From: Prevotella bivia DSM 20514
Lineage (GTDB): Bacteria > Bacteroidota > Bacteroidia > Bacteroidales > Bacteroidaceae
Direction of reading: 5' to 3'
NCBI RefSeq assembly: GCF_000262545.1
Contig: NZ_JH660660.1
Coordinates: 1,918,185 to 1,982,184 of the forward strand
DNA length: 64,000 bases
Shown: positions 27,344-37,195 of the stretch, piece by piece
Position numbering within the stretch: position 1 is the first letter of the stretch
How the letters are laid out: each line of letters starts with the position of its first letter
The notes under the pieces: generated by a model
Database searches by the model: none
Told to the model about the DNA's origin: nothing
What the model saw: only the letters and a program-made list of their open reading frames with translations
Program-made: the position numbers and the translations under genes

Positions 27344-28495
27344 TTATGCTATAATCAAATCAACCATGATCGTATCACTGATATATAAACCTTTTCTTGT
27401 TATCGTATAGCAAGTATCATTCTTGCGAAGATACCCATTTTCAATGTATGACGCTGCATTTGTTAAGAAATATCTTCTATACTTTTCTTCAAATTCTGCT
27501 ATGTTTAATCCCTCTTTTGTCCTAAGTGCCGTTACTATGCTATCATTGTAATGCGTGTTTGCATCAATGGTTTCTTCTTCATAAGCAGGCTTATCTTGTT
27601 CTATGGCGTTAATGTATTTAGTGAGATCGGCATAGTTCCAACGACGCGTATTGAGGTCATAAGAATGTGCTGCAGCTCCAATACCAATATAGGGTATGTT
27701 GTGCCAATAAGAACTATTATGTTGAGATCGAAAACCTTGTTTAGCGAAGTTGCTGATCTCGTATTGTTCATAGCCAGCTTTTTCTAATCGATCAATAAGC
27801 ACTTCATACATTTCCCGATATTGTTCTTCGTCTATCTGCTTTACTCTTTGATGCTTTTGCATGGTATAGAGCGCAGTACCTTCTTCATACATTAGGCTAT
27901 AAGCAGAAATGTGTTCTACGTTGAGGGCAATAGCCTTTTCTATATCGGCAATCCATTCTTCTTGTGTTTCATTGGGGAAACCGAACATGAGATCAATTGA
28001 GATATTATTGATACCTACACTCCTAAGTAGCTGAATAGCTTCTGGTATTTTTGAGGAAGTATGCCTACGATGAAGAAATTTAAGTCTTTCGTCAGAGAAT
28101 GTTTGAACACCCATTGATACCCTATTGAACGGAAGGGTTTTAAGTATTTGTACAAAATCCTCTGTAATATCTTCTGGGTTACATTCTATTGTGATTTCTT
28201 TTAGCTGCGTAGCTCCATTATTTGTGTGATGTAAGAAGGTTTTATTAATTTGTTCAAAGATTTGAACCAGCTCCTCTGATGTGAGTTGCGAGGGAGTTCC
28301 TCCACCAAAATAAATAGTAGAAAGTTCTGCCTTTTGCTTGCCGATCTCCTTGCAAACAGCATTGATGTATCTTTGTCTTTGAGTAAGTGTATTTTCGTTT
28401 TCTCTTTTCGCTGCATTTTTTGTAAGTGTAGCATAGAAGCCACAATATATACATCTACTAGCACAAAAAGGTATATGGATATAGAGTCCTGTCAT
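27344..28495 (-). CDS. hemW: HemW-like radical SAM protein (haem chaperone)
   Basis: 383 residues. The radical SAM cluster motif C11-x3-C15-x2-C18 (CASRCIYC) has the phenylalanine/tyrosine context GFY typical of HemW rather than the catalytic HemN. Also present: YFGGGTPSQL, ECNPEDI, GVQTFSDERLKFLHRRH and SIDLMFGFPNQT-like NETQEEW. Such proteins bind and transfer haem instead of oxidising coproporphyrinogen. It has its own TACATTTG box and precedes a small membrane protein gene. Confidence 0.93.
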   Translation of the reverse strand: MTGLYIHIPFCASRCIYCGFYATLTKNAAKRENENTLTQRQRYINAVCKEIGKQKAELSTIYFGGGTPSQLTSEELVQIFEQINKTFLHHTNNGATQLKEITIECNPEDITEDFVQILKTLPFNRVSMGVQTFSDERLKFLHRRHTSSKIPEAIQLLRSVGINNISIDLMFGFPNETQEEWIADIEKAIALNVEHISAYSLMYEEGTALYTMQKHQRVKQIDEEQYREMYEVLIDRLEKAGYEQYEISNFAKQGFRSQHNSSYWHNIPYIGIGAAAHSYDLNTRRWNYADLTKYINAIEQDKPAYEEETIDANTHYNDSIVTALRTKEGLNIAEFEEKYRRYFLTNAASYIENGYLRKNDTCYTITRKGLYISDTIMVDLIIA

Positions 28496-28538
28496 TATTA
28501 TTTTTCTATATAATATGTGATGAAGTCAAAATTTATTG

Positions 28539-28546
28539 CAAATGTA
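28539..28546 (-). promoter_or_regulatory. -7 box (TACATTTG) for hemW
   Basis: TAnnTTTG on the minus strand, 43 bp upstream of the hemW ATG at 28495. Confidence 0.5.
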
Positions 28547-28633
28547 CTAATTTGCCTTAATTTTTTGTGATTTATTGCTTTTATTTTTTGGTTCTTTCAA
28601 TCAAAATGTATAATTTAGGCGACAGATAGTATT

Positions 28634-28641
28634 TAGATTTG
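28634..28641 (+). promoter_or_regulatory. -7 box (TAGATTTG) for the EF-G paralogue
   Basis: TAnnTTTG 69 bp upstream of the ATG at 28711. No clear TTTG at -33. In Bacteroides the orthologous gene depends on an activator, so a weak -33 would fit, but that is inference. Confidence 0.45.
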
Positions 28642-28710
28642 CAAAATGCAGATTTGATGCTTGATAACCTGATAATTTAACATTTTACTAACTACTTAAA
28701 TCAATCTGTT

Positions 28711-30867
28711 ATGCGTATTTATCAGACAAATGAAATTAAAAACATTGCCCTTGTTGGCAGTGCGGGTAGCGGCAAGACCACACTTGCCGAGAGTATGTTA
28801 TTTGAAGCTTCTGTTATTAAGCGACGTGGTACAATAGAAGGTAAGAATACGGTAAGCGACTATTTTCCAGTAGAGCAAGAATACGGTTATTCTGTATTCC
28901 CAACAGTGTTTCATACCGAGTGGAATAATAAGAAATTAAACATAATAGATTGTCCTGGAAGTGATGATTTCGTAGGTGGTGCAATAACAGCACTTAATGT
29001 AACCGATGAAGCTGTTATATTGATCAACGGTCAGTATGGTCCAGAAGTAGGCACACAGAATATTTTCCGTTATACAGAGAAATTAAAGAAGCCTGTAATA
29101 TTTTTGATTAACCAGTTAGATTCTGATAAGTGCAACTTTGAGAATATCATTACAACGATGCAAGATATTTATGGCTCAAAGTGTGTACAAATACAGTATC
29201 CTATAGAGACTGGTCCCAACTTCAATAGCCTTATTGATGTGTTATTGATGAAGAAATATACATGGAAAGCAGAAGGTGGAACACCAACTATTGAGGAAAT
29301 CCCAAAAGAAGAGTTAGATAAAGCACTTGAATTACACAAAATATTAGTTGAGGCTGCTGCTGAAAACGATGAAAGCTTGATGGAGAAATTCTTTGAGGAA
29401 GAGCAACTTTCCGAAGACGAACTTCGTATGGGTATTCGTAAGGGATTAATTACACGATCTATCTTCCCTGTATTTTGTGTTTGTGCAGGCAAGGATATGG
29501 GCGTGAGACGATTAATGGAATTCTTAGGTAATGTAGTTCCGTTTGTTGATGAAATGCCTAAGATACATAATACACGCGGTGAAGAAGTACAACCAAATTC
29601 TGATAATGCTACTTCTATTTATTTCTTTAAGACAGGTATGGAGCCACATATTGGTGAAGTGTCTTACTTTAAAGTAATGAGTGGAAGTGTGAAAACAGGT
29701 GATGACTTGACTAATGCCGATCGTGGATCGAAAGAACGATTAGGACAAATATATGTTTGTGCTGGTGCTACTCGTATACCTGTTGATCAATTGAATGCTG
29801 GTGATATAGGATGTACCGTAAAACTGAAAGATGTTAAAACGGGTAACACTCTGAATGGTAAGGGCTGTGATTATCATTTCGATTTTATTAAATATCCTAA
29901 CTCTAAATACTCTCGTGCTATTGAGGCAAAGAATACTTCTGAAACCGAGAAGCTAATGGCTGCTTTGTTAAAGATGCGCCAAGAAGACCCTACATGGGTA
30001 GTAGAGCAGAGCAAGGAGTTGCGTCAGGTTATTGTACATGGTCAGGGAGAATTCCACCTTCGTACCTTAAAATGGCGTCTTGAAAATAACGAAAAATTAC
30101 AGGTTGAATACAAAGAACCACGTATTCCTTATCGTGAAACGATTACTAAGCAGGCTAAAGCTGAGTATAGGCATAAAAAGCAGAGTGGTGGTGCAGGACA
30201 GTTTGGTGAAGTTCACTTGATCATTGAGCCATACGCAGAAGGAATGCCAGAACCTACTACCTACAAGTTTGATGGTCAAGAATTTAAGCTTAATGTAAAA
30301 AGTCGAGAAGAAAAGACCCTACCATGGGGTGGTAAGCTTGTGTTTATCAATTCTGTTGTTGGTGGTGCTATTGATACACGCTTTATGCCAGCCATCTTAA
30401 AAGGTGTAATGGATTGTATGGAAAAAGGTCCATTGACAGGTAGTTATGCGCGTGATGTTCGTGTTATTGTTTACGATGGTAAAATGCACCCAGTAGATTC
30501 TAATGAATTATCATTTACCCTAGCTGCAAAGCATGCGTTCTCTGATGCTTTCAAGATTGCTGGTCCAAAGATCCTTGAGCCTATTAACGATCTAGAAGTA
30601 TTTGTACCAGACGATTATATGGGCGATGTAATGAGTGATCTTCAAGGTCGTCGTGCCTTAATTATGGGTATGGATTCCGAAGCTGGTTATCAGAAGTTAC
30701 AAGCTAAAATTCCGTTGAAAGAGCTTTCTTCATATAGTACAACATTAAGTTCTATCACTGGTGGTCGTGCTAGTTTCATTACTAAATTCTCTAGTTATGA
30801 GTTAGTTCCAAATGATTTGCAAGACAAGCTAATAGAGGCACATGCTAAAGAAGAGGCAGATGAATAA
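28711..30867 (+). CDS. fusA2: elongation factor G paralogue (EF-G2 type, catalytic histidine replaced)
   Basis: 718 residues with the EF-G domain order: G domain, domain II, and III-V ending in the ITGGRASF segment. The P-loop is GSAGSGKTT instead of AHIDAGKTT. Switch I has QEYGYSV where EF-G has KERGITI. The switch II motif is DCPGSDDF (80-87) where EF-G has DTPGHVDF, so S84 replaces the histidine that activates water. Bacteroides has an EF-G2 paralogue that supports translation without GTP hydrolysis during starvation, and this gene fits that group. It stands alone, outside a str operon, between promoter and double terminator. Confidence 0.9.
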   Translation: MRIYQTNEIKNIALVGSAGSGKTTLAESMLFEASVIKRRGTIEGKNTVSDYFPVEQEYGYSVFPTVFHTEWNNKKLNIIDCPGSDDFVGGAITALNVTDEAVILINGQYGPEVGTQNIFRYTEKLKKPVIFLINQLDSDKCNFENIITTMQDIYGSKCVQIQYPIETGPNFNSLIDVLLMKKYTWKAEGGTPTIEEIPKEELDKALELHKILVEAAAENDESLMEKFFEEEQLSEDELRMGIRKGLITRSIFPVFCVCAGKDMGVRRLMEFLGNVVPFVDEMPKIHNTRGEEVQPNSDNATSIYFFKTGMEPHIGEVSYFKVMSGSVKTGDDLTNADRGSKERLGQIYVCAGATRIPVDQLNAGDIGCTVKLKDVKTGNTLNGKGCDYHFDFIKYPNSKYSRAIEAKNTSETEKLMAALLKMRQEDPTWVVEQSKELRQVIVHGQGEFHLRTLKWRLENNEKLQVEYKEPRIPYRETITKQAKAEYRHKKQSGGAGQFGEVHLIIEPYAEGMPEPTTYKFDGQEFKLNVKSREEKTLPWGGKLVFINSVVGGAIDTRFMPAILKGVMDCMEKGPLTGSYARDVRVIVYDGKMHPVDSNELSFTLAAKHAFSDAFKIAGPKILEPINDLEVFVPDDYMGDVMSDLQGRRALIMGMDSEAGYQKLQAKIPLKELSSYSTTLSSITGGRASFITKFSSYELVPNDLQDKLIEAHAKEEADE

Positions 30868-30911
30868 TGTAATACTTTAACTTTTAGTCCTAATAAGGAT
30901 TTTATGATACG

Positions 30912-30954
30912 AATAGGGTTGGGTTTCAGATAAGGAAACTTGACCCTATTTTTT
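30912..30954 (+). terminator. terminator 1 after the EF-G paralogue
   Basis: AATAGGGT ... ACCCTATT with inner pairing (TTTC/GAAA), then a T6 run, 45 bp after the stop. Confidence 0.75.
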
Positions 30955-30986
30955 GAAGTAAAAATAATAAACAAGAGTAATAAAGA

Positions 30987-31018
30987 AATGCCTAATAGAA
31001 TAATCGTTAGGCATTTTT
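30987..31018. terminator. terminator 2, between the EF-G paralogue and the 31039 gene
   Basis: AATGCCTAA / TTAGGCATT with an 11-base loop then TTTGCTTTT. It lies between convergent genes and may serve the lipoprotein pair from the other side. Confidence 0.75.
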
Positions 31019-31038
31019 GCTTTTCGTTATAACTCAGA

Positions 31039-31473
31039 CTACATAAAAATGCTGTTTTTAGAGGTCATCTCTAATTTTCTTTTATATAGTTGACTAGGGG
31101 TCTGATAGGGGTCGTCATAAGTTTCCTCTACATTAAAGACAACATCTGACAAGGAGTTTATTTTCCAATACAATCCCCAATCTATATATATAACTTTATT
31201 GTCAGGATACATAAAAGTCCAGTGAAAATATGATTTTTTTTCTTTTTCAACTTCTTTGTTTTGATATTCCAGAACTACTTGATATCCTGTTCCATTCTTT
31301 AAAAAAACATATTGCTCACACATCGTTTTGGGTTTATCCTTGATAATATTTACCCATATTTTATTTGTAAGTTTCTCTACAACATCATTACTAGTATAAT
31401 AGTCTTCAGTAGTGCAAGATATTAAACAGAAGGAGAAAACAAATATTACTAATAACTTATACGTGGAGTTCAT
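31039..31473 (-). CDS. small predicted lipoprotein, unknown function
   Basis: 144 residues with a signal peptide ending in the lipobox FCLISC (Cys at residue 20). The rest is a beta-rich domain with many aromatic residues. No family recognised. It lies 55 bp after another lipoprotein gene on the same strand, so the two may form a unit. It begins the stretch of apparently accessory genes that runs to 41.5 kb. Confidence 0.7.
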   Translation of the reverse strand: MNSTYKLLVIFVFSFCLISCTTEDYYTSNDVVEKLTNKIWVNIIKDKPKTMCEQYVFLKNGTGYQVVLEYQNKEVEKEKKSYFHWTFMYPDNKVIYIDWGLYWKINSLSDVVFNVEETYDDPYQTPSQLYKRKLEMTSKNSIFM

Positions 31474-31528
31474 TTGTTTAAGTTAAGAAATAGGGGGATA
31501 TATAATCTCTCCCCATATATAAAAACAT

Positions 31529-32311
31529 TTAATTGTGCGATTCAAAAGTAGCAGTGGCAATAGGACCACCATTTTTGGGTTCATAACCTTGTCCTTCAAA
31601 TTGCCAATTTATATTAGCATCATTGCTATATGCTGTCCAAGTAAAATAATTATATGGAAGCATTGATATTCCTGAAAGAGTTATTAGTTTTTCATTCATA
31701 TTCGGATTGGGGTCTTTTTTTGCATCTTTTTTACAAAGAATGTCAAAAAAGAAATAGCTACCATTGAAGATATTTAATTGAATTCTTGAAATAATTTTCT
31801 TTCCTGAAGAGAAATAACACTGACTTTTACTTCCTGGGAAAATTGGTAATGTTGCAAGATTACTACCTCTTGCCCTTGTTAGAGAGCTTTTTAAGGTATT
31901 TTCAACTTGCACTATTCTATCTTGTGTAAGATTTCTAATCCAAGTTTCATTATACGTAGAATATACTATTTGAGAAGTTTTTGGATTATTTGCAGCGGCT
32001 TGTAATCGCATATTTAATTCTGCTATTTCTTTTTCAAACCTTTGTTTATTTAAAGGATTAACGCTCTGCAAATCTTGCCAATCCTTATCAGAAAGCAAAT
32101 CTTTGAAAGAGGTTTTATGTACATTCAAATAGTACTCGCCAACTGTTTTATTTATATCAACAAATTTAGCAAGAACCTTAGAATCAGTTTGGTAATCTCT
32201 AGTAACAGTAATTTCAGCTACCTCATCATTATTAGAACACGATGTTAATACTCCTACAAATAATGCCAATATGAAAGTAAGAGTGTAAAGGGTTGCTTGT
32301 TTTGCTTTCAT
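31529..32311 (-). CDS. predicted lipoprotein, unknown function
   Basis: 260 residues. Signal peptide with lipobox GVLTSC at about residue 25, then a helical Lys/Gln-rich region (about 50-150) and a C-terminal part rich in aromatic residues. I do not recognise a family. Gene order is 31529 first, 31039 second on the minus strand. Confidence 0.7.
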   Translation of the reverse strand: MKAKQATLYTLTFILALFVGVLTSCSNNDEVAEITVTRDYQTDSKVLAKFVDINKTVGEYYLNVHKTSFKDLLSDKDWQDLQSVNPLNKQRFEKEIAELNMRLQAAANNPKTSQIVYSTYNETWIRNLTQDRIVQVENTLKSSLTRARGSNLATLPIFPGSKSQCYFSSGKKIISRIQLNIFNGSYFFFDILCKKDAKKDPNPNMNEKLITLSGISMLPYNYFTWTAYSNDANINWQFEGQGYEPKNGGPIATATFESHN

Positions 32312-32418
32312 AACTGTAAGTTTTTAGAGTCTTATAAATAAAACGTTGCGAATATATGTACTTTTTATGAAAAAAGCAAGTAAGTAGACAACTTTTTTCT
32401 TCATCTGCCTGAAAATAC

Positions 32419-32640
32419 CTAAAAATAATGATAGCAGTTATTGAATTCTTTATAGATATACCTAAGCAGTGGAAGAAGAAGGGTATAATCAGTAGTTTCT
32501 ATCCCATAAGGCTTCAAACACATTGTCTGTTTTATAAGTCTGACCTTGTGATTAACTTTTTGCCAACTAACTCCGAAAAACTTCGCCAGTTCGCCCTCCG
32601 TCATAGCAACCTCTCCCTTTCCTTGACGAATAACACGCAT
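32419..32640 (-). CDS. short HTH-like protein, possibly a remnant
   Basis: 73 residues. The part EVAMTEGELAKFFGVSWQKV resembles the small helix-turn-helix module common in Bacteroidota mobile elements and RhuM-like proteins. The C-terminal part after NHKVRLIKQ does not continue that family clearly. It is short, its start is bounded by an in-frame stop and it has no clear promoter. I read it as a fragment of a larger accessory protein or a small DNA-binding protein. Confidence 0.45.
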   Translation of the reverse strand: MRVIRQGKGEVAMTEGELAKFFGVSWQKVNHKVRLIKQTMCLKPYGIETTDYTLLLPLLRYIYKEFNNCYHYF

Positions 32641-33044
32641 GCCATCGCTTCACTCAAAAAAAAACAGTGAGGTGATGAGTACAAAGGGGACAAGGTAACG
32701 CTTATTGGAGAGTTGAGGGTTGTTAGGTTTCATTTTATTGCTTATTCATAAACATGTTGTTCTATCGTTTGATGACGGACACTGGGCTGTCCTCCACTGC
32801 GTCTTATAACAAAGAGATAGTAGGGCAAAGGTGGTAAAGTATGTGTACAACACCCGCATTTAGGCACAATAAAAATAAATAATGTGTACTCAGACCACAT
32901 TCCAAACAAGAGGAAACGACTTAGTCAACAAGCTCGTCAATACCATCTGCTTTCACTAAAAGTAGTTATGCCCGTAAAAAGAAGCAACAAGAAAATACCT
33001 ATTTTTGGGTATGTTCATTTTTTTTCTGTATCGAGAAGTTGAAA
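32641..33044. other. gap between the HTH fragment and the receptor promoter
   Basis: About 400 bp without a supported gene. GAAAATACCT occurs near both its ends (32413-32422 and 32990-33000 region), the second copy leading into the small inverted repeat ATACC-TATTTTTG-GGTAT. I see nothing else to defend. Confidence 0.4.
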
Positions 33045-33052
33045 TATCTTTG
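33045..33052 (+). promoter_or_regulatory. -7 box (TATCTTTG) for the receptor/lipoprotein operon
   Basis: Perfect TAnnTTTG box 47 bp upstream of the receptor ATG. No clear TTTG at -33, as might be expected for a regulated promoter. The five genes from 33100 to 41258 could be read from it. Confidence 0.55.
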
Positions 33053-33099
33053 CAAATCGAAAGTTTTTTTAGTATAACAACAATTATTAAAATAGTAAA

Positions 33100-35520
33100 A
33101 TGTCGAAAAAAGAACAACGAACGCAAAAAATTTTATCGGCTCGAGACTCTCTTTTCAAGGGATGCTTGCTAATGCTGATGATGCTGTTTTTAAGCATCTC
33201 TGCCACAAAGGCACACAACGGCAAGTACGCAAGCACAGATAAAGTCGAGGAAGGTAGCGTGACTCTTCAAGTTACAGATGCGCTAACGGGCGAACCCATA
33301 TTAGGAGCCGTTGTGAAAGATAGCAATGGTAAGACATACGTCACCAACGAGTCGGGAATCTGTATTATGAAGTTAAGCAACACCGATAAGAATGTGAAAG
33401 TCACTGTCTCATTCGTAGGCTATAAGAGTTACACTTCCTATGTGTCAGCAAAAACACGCACACTGAACATCAAGTTAAAGGAAGACGTACAGCAATTAAG
33501 TGGAGTAACGGTAACATCTAAAAAGAGACACACCGACATCATGCAGCAAGCCAAGGTTTTGGATCAAAGTGTACTCGAAAAAGGTGGTGCCACCTCGTTG
33601 GCAAAAATGTTGGAGTCTATTCCTGGTGTGAGTTCTATCAGTGCTGGTAATACGGTGGCTAAACCCGTTATTCAAGGTATGCACAGCAGCCGTATTCTAT
33701 TGATGAACAATGGAGTGAAATTGGAAAGCCAGAGTTGGGGCAACGATCATGCGCCAGAAATTGACTACACAGGTGCCAGCATGGTAGAGGTTGTAAAGGG
33801 TGCCGAATGTATTCGTTACGGTTTTGGTGCTATGGGTGGTGTGGTATTGCTCAACGATGCTCCTCTACCCTATGGGCATAACAAGCCTATCGTGAAAGGA
33901 GTTACCAACATCGGTTATGATACCAATCCCCGAGGAATAAGCGGCTCGGGAAGCATTGAAGCAGGTTGGAAGAATTTCGGTATGCGCCTGCACGGCAACT
34001 ATACTCGTGGTGGTGATTATCATACGCCAGAATACATCATGAACAACACGGGCTACAATAACATCAGCATGTCTGCCATGGGTGGTTTTGAGAACAAGCG
34101 CATCACGGCAACCGTGCTTACAAGTTTGTTCTACCAACGTTCTGGTATCTATTTTGGCAGCCAAATATCCGACTTGGCACAACTACAAGAACGATTCCGC
34201 ATTGGTCGTCCAACAGAGTCGTCATTGCAACCATTCAGTTATGAAATTGGCATACCCTTCCAGCAATCACAACACTTCACGCTGAAGGGCGAGGTGAAAT
34301 ATCGCATCAACCCAAAGCAATCGCTGGATCTGACTTTGTCGTTCCAGGAAAATTTGCGACAGGAGTATGAGAACCGTATGAGAAAGGAGTGGAGCGTCAT
34401 CCCGATGCAAGACCTTGTATTGAAAACATACAAAGGCGACTTGTCATATCGTGCTTCATGGAAGCCTTACAAAATGTCCACCTTTGCAGGTATATCAAAC
34501 ACATACCAAATAAACTACAACTTCCCAGGCACCAAGAACCCTGCCTTTGTACCAAACTTTGCCGCTCTCACCATGGGTGGTTTCCTGTTGCAAAAGGCTA
34601 CTTTCTTTGAAAAATTGCAATGCGAATTGGGCTTGCGTTACGACTTTAGAGTAATGAGCGTGAGCGGTTACACCACGCTGAACAAGTACGACTATTACGA
34701 TGACTTCAAGGTTTACAGCAACTTCACCTCGAGTTTTGCTGCTCACTATCAGTTTAACGACAACTGGGATATGCGTGCAAACATCGGTTGGTCGTGGCGT
34801 CCACCAGACATCAACGAGCTTTACGCCGTCGGACTTCAAGAAGGTTCTTATTGGGTAGTGGGCAATAGAAACCTAAAGAGTGAGCGTGGTTGGAAGTCTA
34901 TCTTAGGCGCAAGGTATCGCAATACATGGATATCTGTAGAGCCAAGTATGTTCTACCAACACATCAACAGTTATATATACGACCATATCGGCTATGGTGC
35001 TAATCGTTTTCATAACAGCCCAAGCGGAAAGTATGCCAAGTTTATGTATGATCAGGACGATGTGAGACTGTATGGTGGCGATATAGAAGCTACAGTAAAT
35101 CCCATTAAAGGACTCAGTATCGTAGCAAAGGGCGAATGGATATTTGCACGCAACATAACACGAGACAACTGGTTGCCTTTCATGCCATCAGACAAGTATG
35201 GACTGTCAGCCAACTACGAACATATCTTCGGTGCAGAGAAAAAGATAAAGGCATCGTTCTCTCTCTCTGGCAACTATGTTACAAAACAAGAACGTTTCGA
35301 CCCTAACACGGATTTAGTGGCAGTATCGCCCGACCCCTACTTCCTGCTTGGCCTCACAGCAGATGTTGCCTTCAAGCTGCCCAGCAACAGGGAAATAAAG
35401 GTAATGTTGGTAGGCGATAACATTCTCAATACATTATATAAGGAATATACAGACCGATTTAGATATTATGCGCACGAGCGTGGCGTGAACTACTCTTTGC
35501 GCACAATCATTAAATTTTAA
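33100..35520 (+). CDS. TonB-dependent outer-membrane receptor
   Basis: 806 residues. Signal peptide (to about residue 38, ISATKA), a CarboxypepD-regulatory-like beta-sandwich (about 52-130), a plug domain (about 145-250) containing MLESIPGVSSISAG and VIQGMHSSRILLMNNGVKLE, then a 22-stranded-type barrel ending in the C-terminal aromatic strand YSLRTIIKF. The segment ESQSWGNDHAPEID in the plug resembles metal/haem-type receptors rather than SusC glycan receptors, and there is no SusD gene next to it. Four lipoprotein genes follow, starting 4 bp later. Substrate unknown; metal or metal-chelate uptake is inference. Confidence 0.92.
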   Translation: MSKKEQRTQKILSARDSLFKGCLLMLMMLFLSISATKAHNGKYASTDKVEEGSVTLQVTDALTGEPILGAVVKDSNGKTYVTNESGICIMKLSNTDKNVKVTVSFVGYKSYTSYVSAKTRTLNIKLKEDVQQLSGVTVTSKKRHTDIMQQAKVLDQSVLEKGGATSLAKMLESIPGVSSISAGNTVAKPVIQGMHSSRILLMNNGVKLESQSWGNDHAPEIDYTGASMVEVVKGAECIRYGFGAMGGVVLLNDAPLPYGHNKPIVKGVTNIGYDTNPRGISGSGSIEAGWKNFGMRLHGNYTRGGDYHTPEYIMNNTGYNNISMSAMGGFENKRITATVLTSLFYQRSGIYFGSQISDLAQLQERFRIGRPTESSLQPFSYEIGIPFQQSQHFTLKGEVKYRINPKQSLDLTLSFQENLRQEYENRMRKEWSVIPMQDLVLKTYKGDLSYRASWKPYKMSTFAGISNTYQINYNFPGTKNPAFVPNFAALTMGGFLLQKATFFEKLQCELGLRYDFRVMSVSGYTTLNKYDYYDDFKVYSNFTSSFAAHYQFNDNWDMRANIGWSWRPPDINELYAVGLQEGSYWVVGNRNLKSERGWKSILGARYRNTWISVEPSMFYQHINSYIYDHIGYGANRFHNSPSGKYAKFMYDQDDVRLYGGDIEATVNPIKGLSIVAKGEWIFARNITRDNWLPFMPSDKYGLSANYEHIFGAEKKIKASFSLSGNYVTKQERFDPNTDLVAVSPDPYFLLGLTADVAFKLPSNREIKVMLVGDNILNTLYKEYTDRFRYYAHERGVNYSLRTIIKF

Positions 35521-35524
35521 GAAA

Positions 35525-37030
35525 ATGAAGTTACAATATAAAACAATAATGCGTTCAACTATTTTAGCTGTAGGATGCTGCTGCATGCTTGCCGCATGTT
35601 CTGCCAATGATGTTGATGATTTCTTGAAAAAAGTAGTAAAAGCTCCTCCTGCTTCTATCGAGTACAATGGCAAGGGACACTCACAGATATATGCAGTAAG
35701 TGCCGTACTTAGAATGGGGTTCAAAGGTGGTAATATAAAAGTTGGAAACTTTGGTGCCGACAACAGTATAGACAACACATACGACCAAGACTCGTACAAC
35801 ATGATAAGCGTGAACACGGATAAACCGACAGACTATCCGCTCATGCAACAAATTGAGATAAGTAAGGGCGACAATGGACAAATGCAAATTACCAGCCAGC
35901 GCGACCATTTTGATGTAGTTGCGTCAGATGACGTTTATTACGGACTTGAGCTTACATATTATGGAGCCAACCACCAACAAATAAACGGTGAGTTCATACA
36001 GTTCTATTACAAGAAAAACGGAGACCCAGATCTCGACAATTCTACATTGGTACAACACCAACACTTCTTTACCATTGGCAACGAAGTATTGGAACACAGC
36101 TACACTATAGATGGTAAGACCATATCCAAGAACAGTAAGCAAGGTTTTTATCCACACACGCTGGACAAGAAACCAACATACTATCCAGAGCTTACCTTTG
36201 AGATGGAGGGCGACAAGCTAAAGCCTTGCGACATCACCACGACCAGCGCACTGCTTGCACCTGAAAGTGGGAACAAATCAGAACGTATGCCGTTTGACAG
36301 CACGCTGATAGACAAAGCGATAAATATATTCCCTACGCTAAAAACAAATCAAGCTACATGGACAGAAGGTGGCTTTAAATTCTTTCAAACACTCACTATG
36401 CCACATGCGGCAAAACTTGCTAACAAGTTGTTTACATACCGATACCGAGATACCGACCCATTTGAGAAACAATTGGGATATGAATATCAAGAGGGTAGCG
36501 GTGACGGTGGCGTTGTAGCAGATGGTACAAACGCACTGAGACAAAGACAAGGCGATTTCGTGGAATTGCTGCACCAATGTAGGAAAATAGGTACGGGTCC
36601 AAACAATTTGGACAGAATGGGATTCAAGGGAGTTCTACAGTTTAGCCAAGCCAACACCGAATTTGCTATGCAAATAAGCCTATGCAACATCGTATCACAA
36701 ATGGATAAATCAAAGAATTCTATTTGGCCCAAATATGGAAATGATGATCCAGGTGCTGACTCAAAGACTTGTTCTGAAATTCCAACATTAGGAAATGGAG
36801 AAGGTAGAGGACTTTATAATTTTAATGAAATAAAATCAGAATGGAGCAATCACGACATTGACATTCCTTTAACATTCCGTGTCATTGCAAATATGAACGA
36901 TAGAGAAGAGAAGTTCGTGGAAGATTTCAAAAAGTTCTATCCGGACATGGATTCGAATGAAATCAAGAATTATTTCTTCAAGCCTCAATATTTGCTGTCA
37001 AGGAATCGTAAGAATATATTCGTCATGTAG
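35525..37030 (+). CDS. receptor-associated lipoprotein, paralogue A1
   Basis: 501 residues beginning 4 bp after the receptor stop, so translationally linked. Signal peptide with lipobox MLAAC at about residue 25. Features shared with the next gene: a K-G-H-S motif near the N-terminus, YYGLELTYYG followed by VQHQHFFTI, and LFTYRYRDTD near the middle. The histidine cluster HQHFF may bind a ligand or metal. No named family recognised. I take it as a surface-exposed partner of the receptor. Confidence 0.8.
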   Translation: MKLQYKTIMRSTILAVGCCCMLAACSANDVDDFLKKVVKAPPASIEYNGKGHSQIYAVSAVLRMGFKGGNIKVGNFGADNSIDNTYDQDSYNMISVNTDKPTDYPLMQQIEISKGDNGQMQITSQRDHFDVVASDDVYYGLELTYYGANHQQINGEFIQFYYKKNGDPDLDNSTLVQHQHFFTIGNEVLEHSYTIDGKTISKNSKQGFYPHTLDKKPTYYPELTFEMEGDKLKPCDITTTSALLAPESGNKSERMPFDSTLIDKAINIFPTLKTNQATWTEGGFKFFQTLTMPHAAKLANKLFTYRYRDTDPFEKQLGYEYQEGSGDGGVVADGTNALRQRQGDFVELLHQCRKIGTGPNNLDRMGFKGVLQFSQANTEFAMQISLCNIVSQMDKSKNSIWPKYGNDDPGADSKTCSEIPTLGNGEGRGLYNFNEIKSEWSNHDIDIPLTFRVIANMNDREEKFVEDFKKFYPDMDSNEIKNYFFKPQYLLSRNRKNIFVM

Positions 37031-37195
37031 ACTTCAGCTAAAAGGAAGGCATTTGCGCATCATCATTCCTCACATGGCTGACACGTTCTCCTAACTAAGG
37101 AAAATTTACATACACGGCTAAGAGGAGAAAGAGTATTTAGCAAAGTGCCAATTATACTGGACTATCTAATCAAGACATTTACATAAAATAATAAA

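Noticed and set aside
33100..35520. The receptor as a SusC-type glycan importer
   Set aside because: No SusD homologue follows, and at 806 residues the receptor is shorter than typical SusC proteins.
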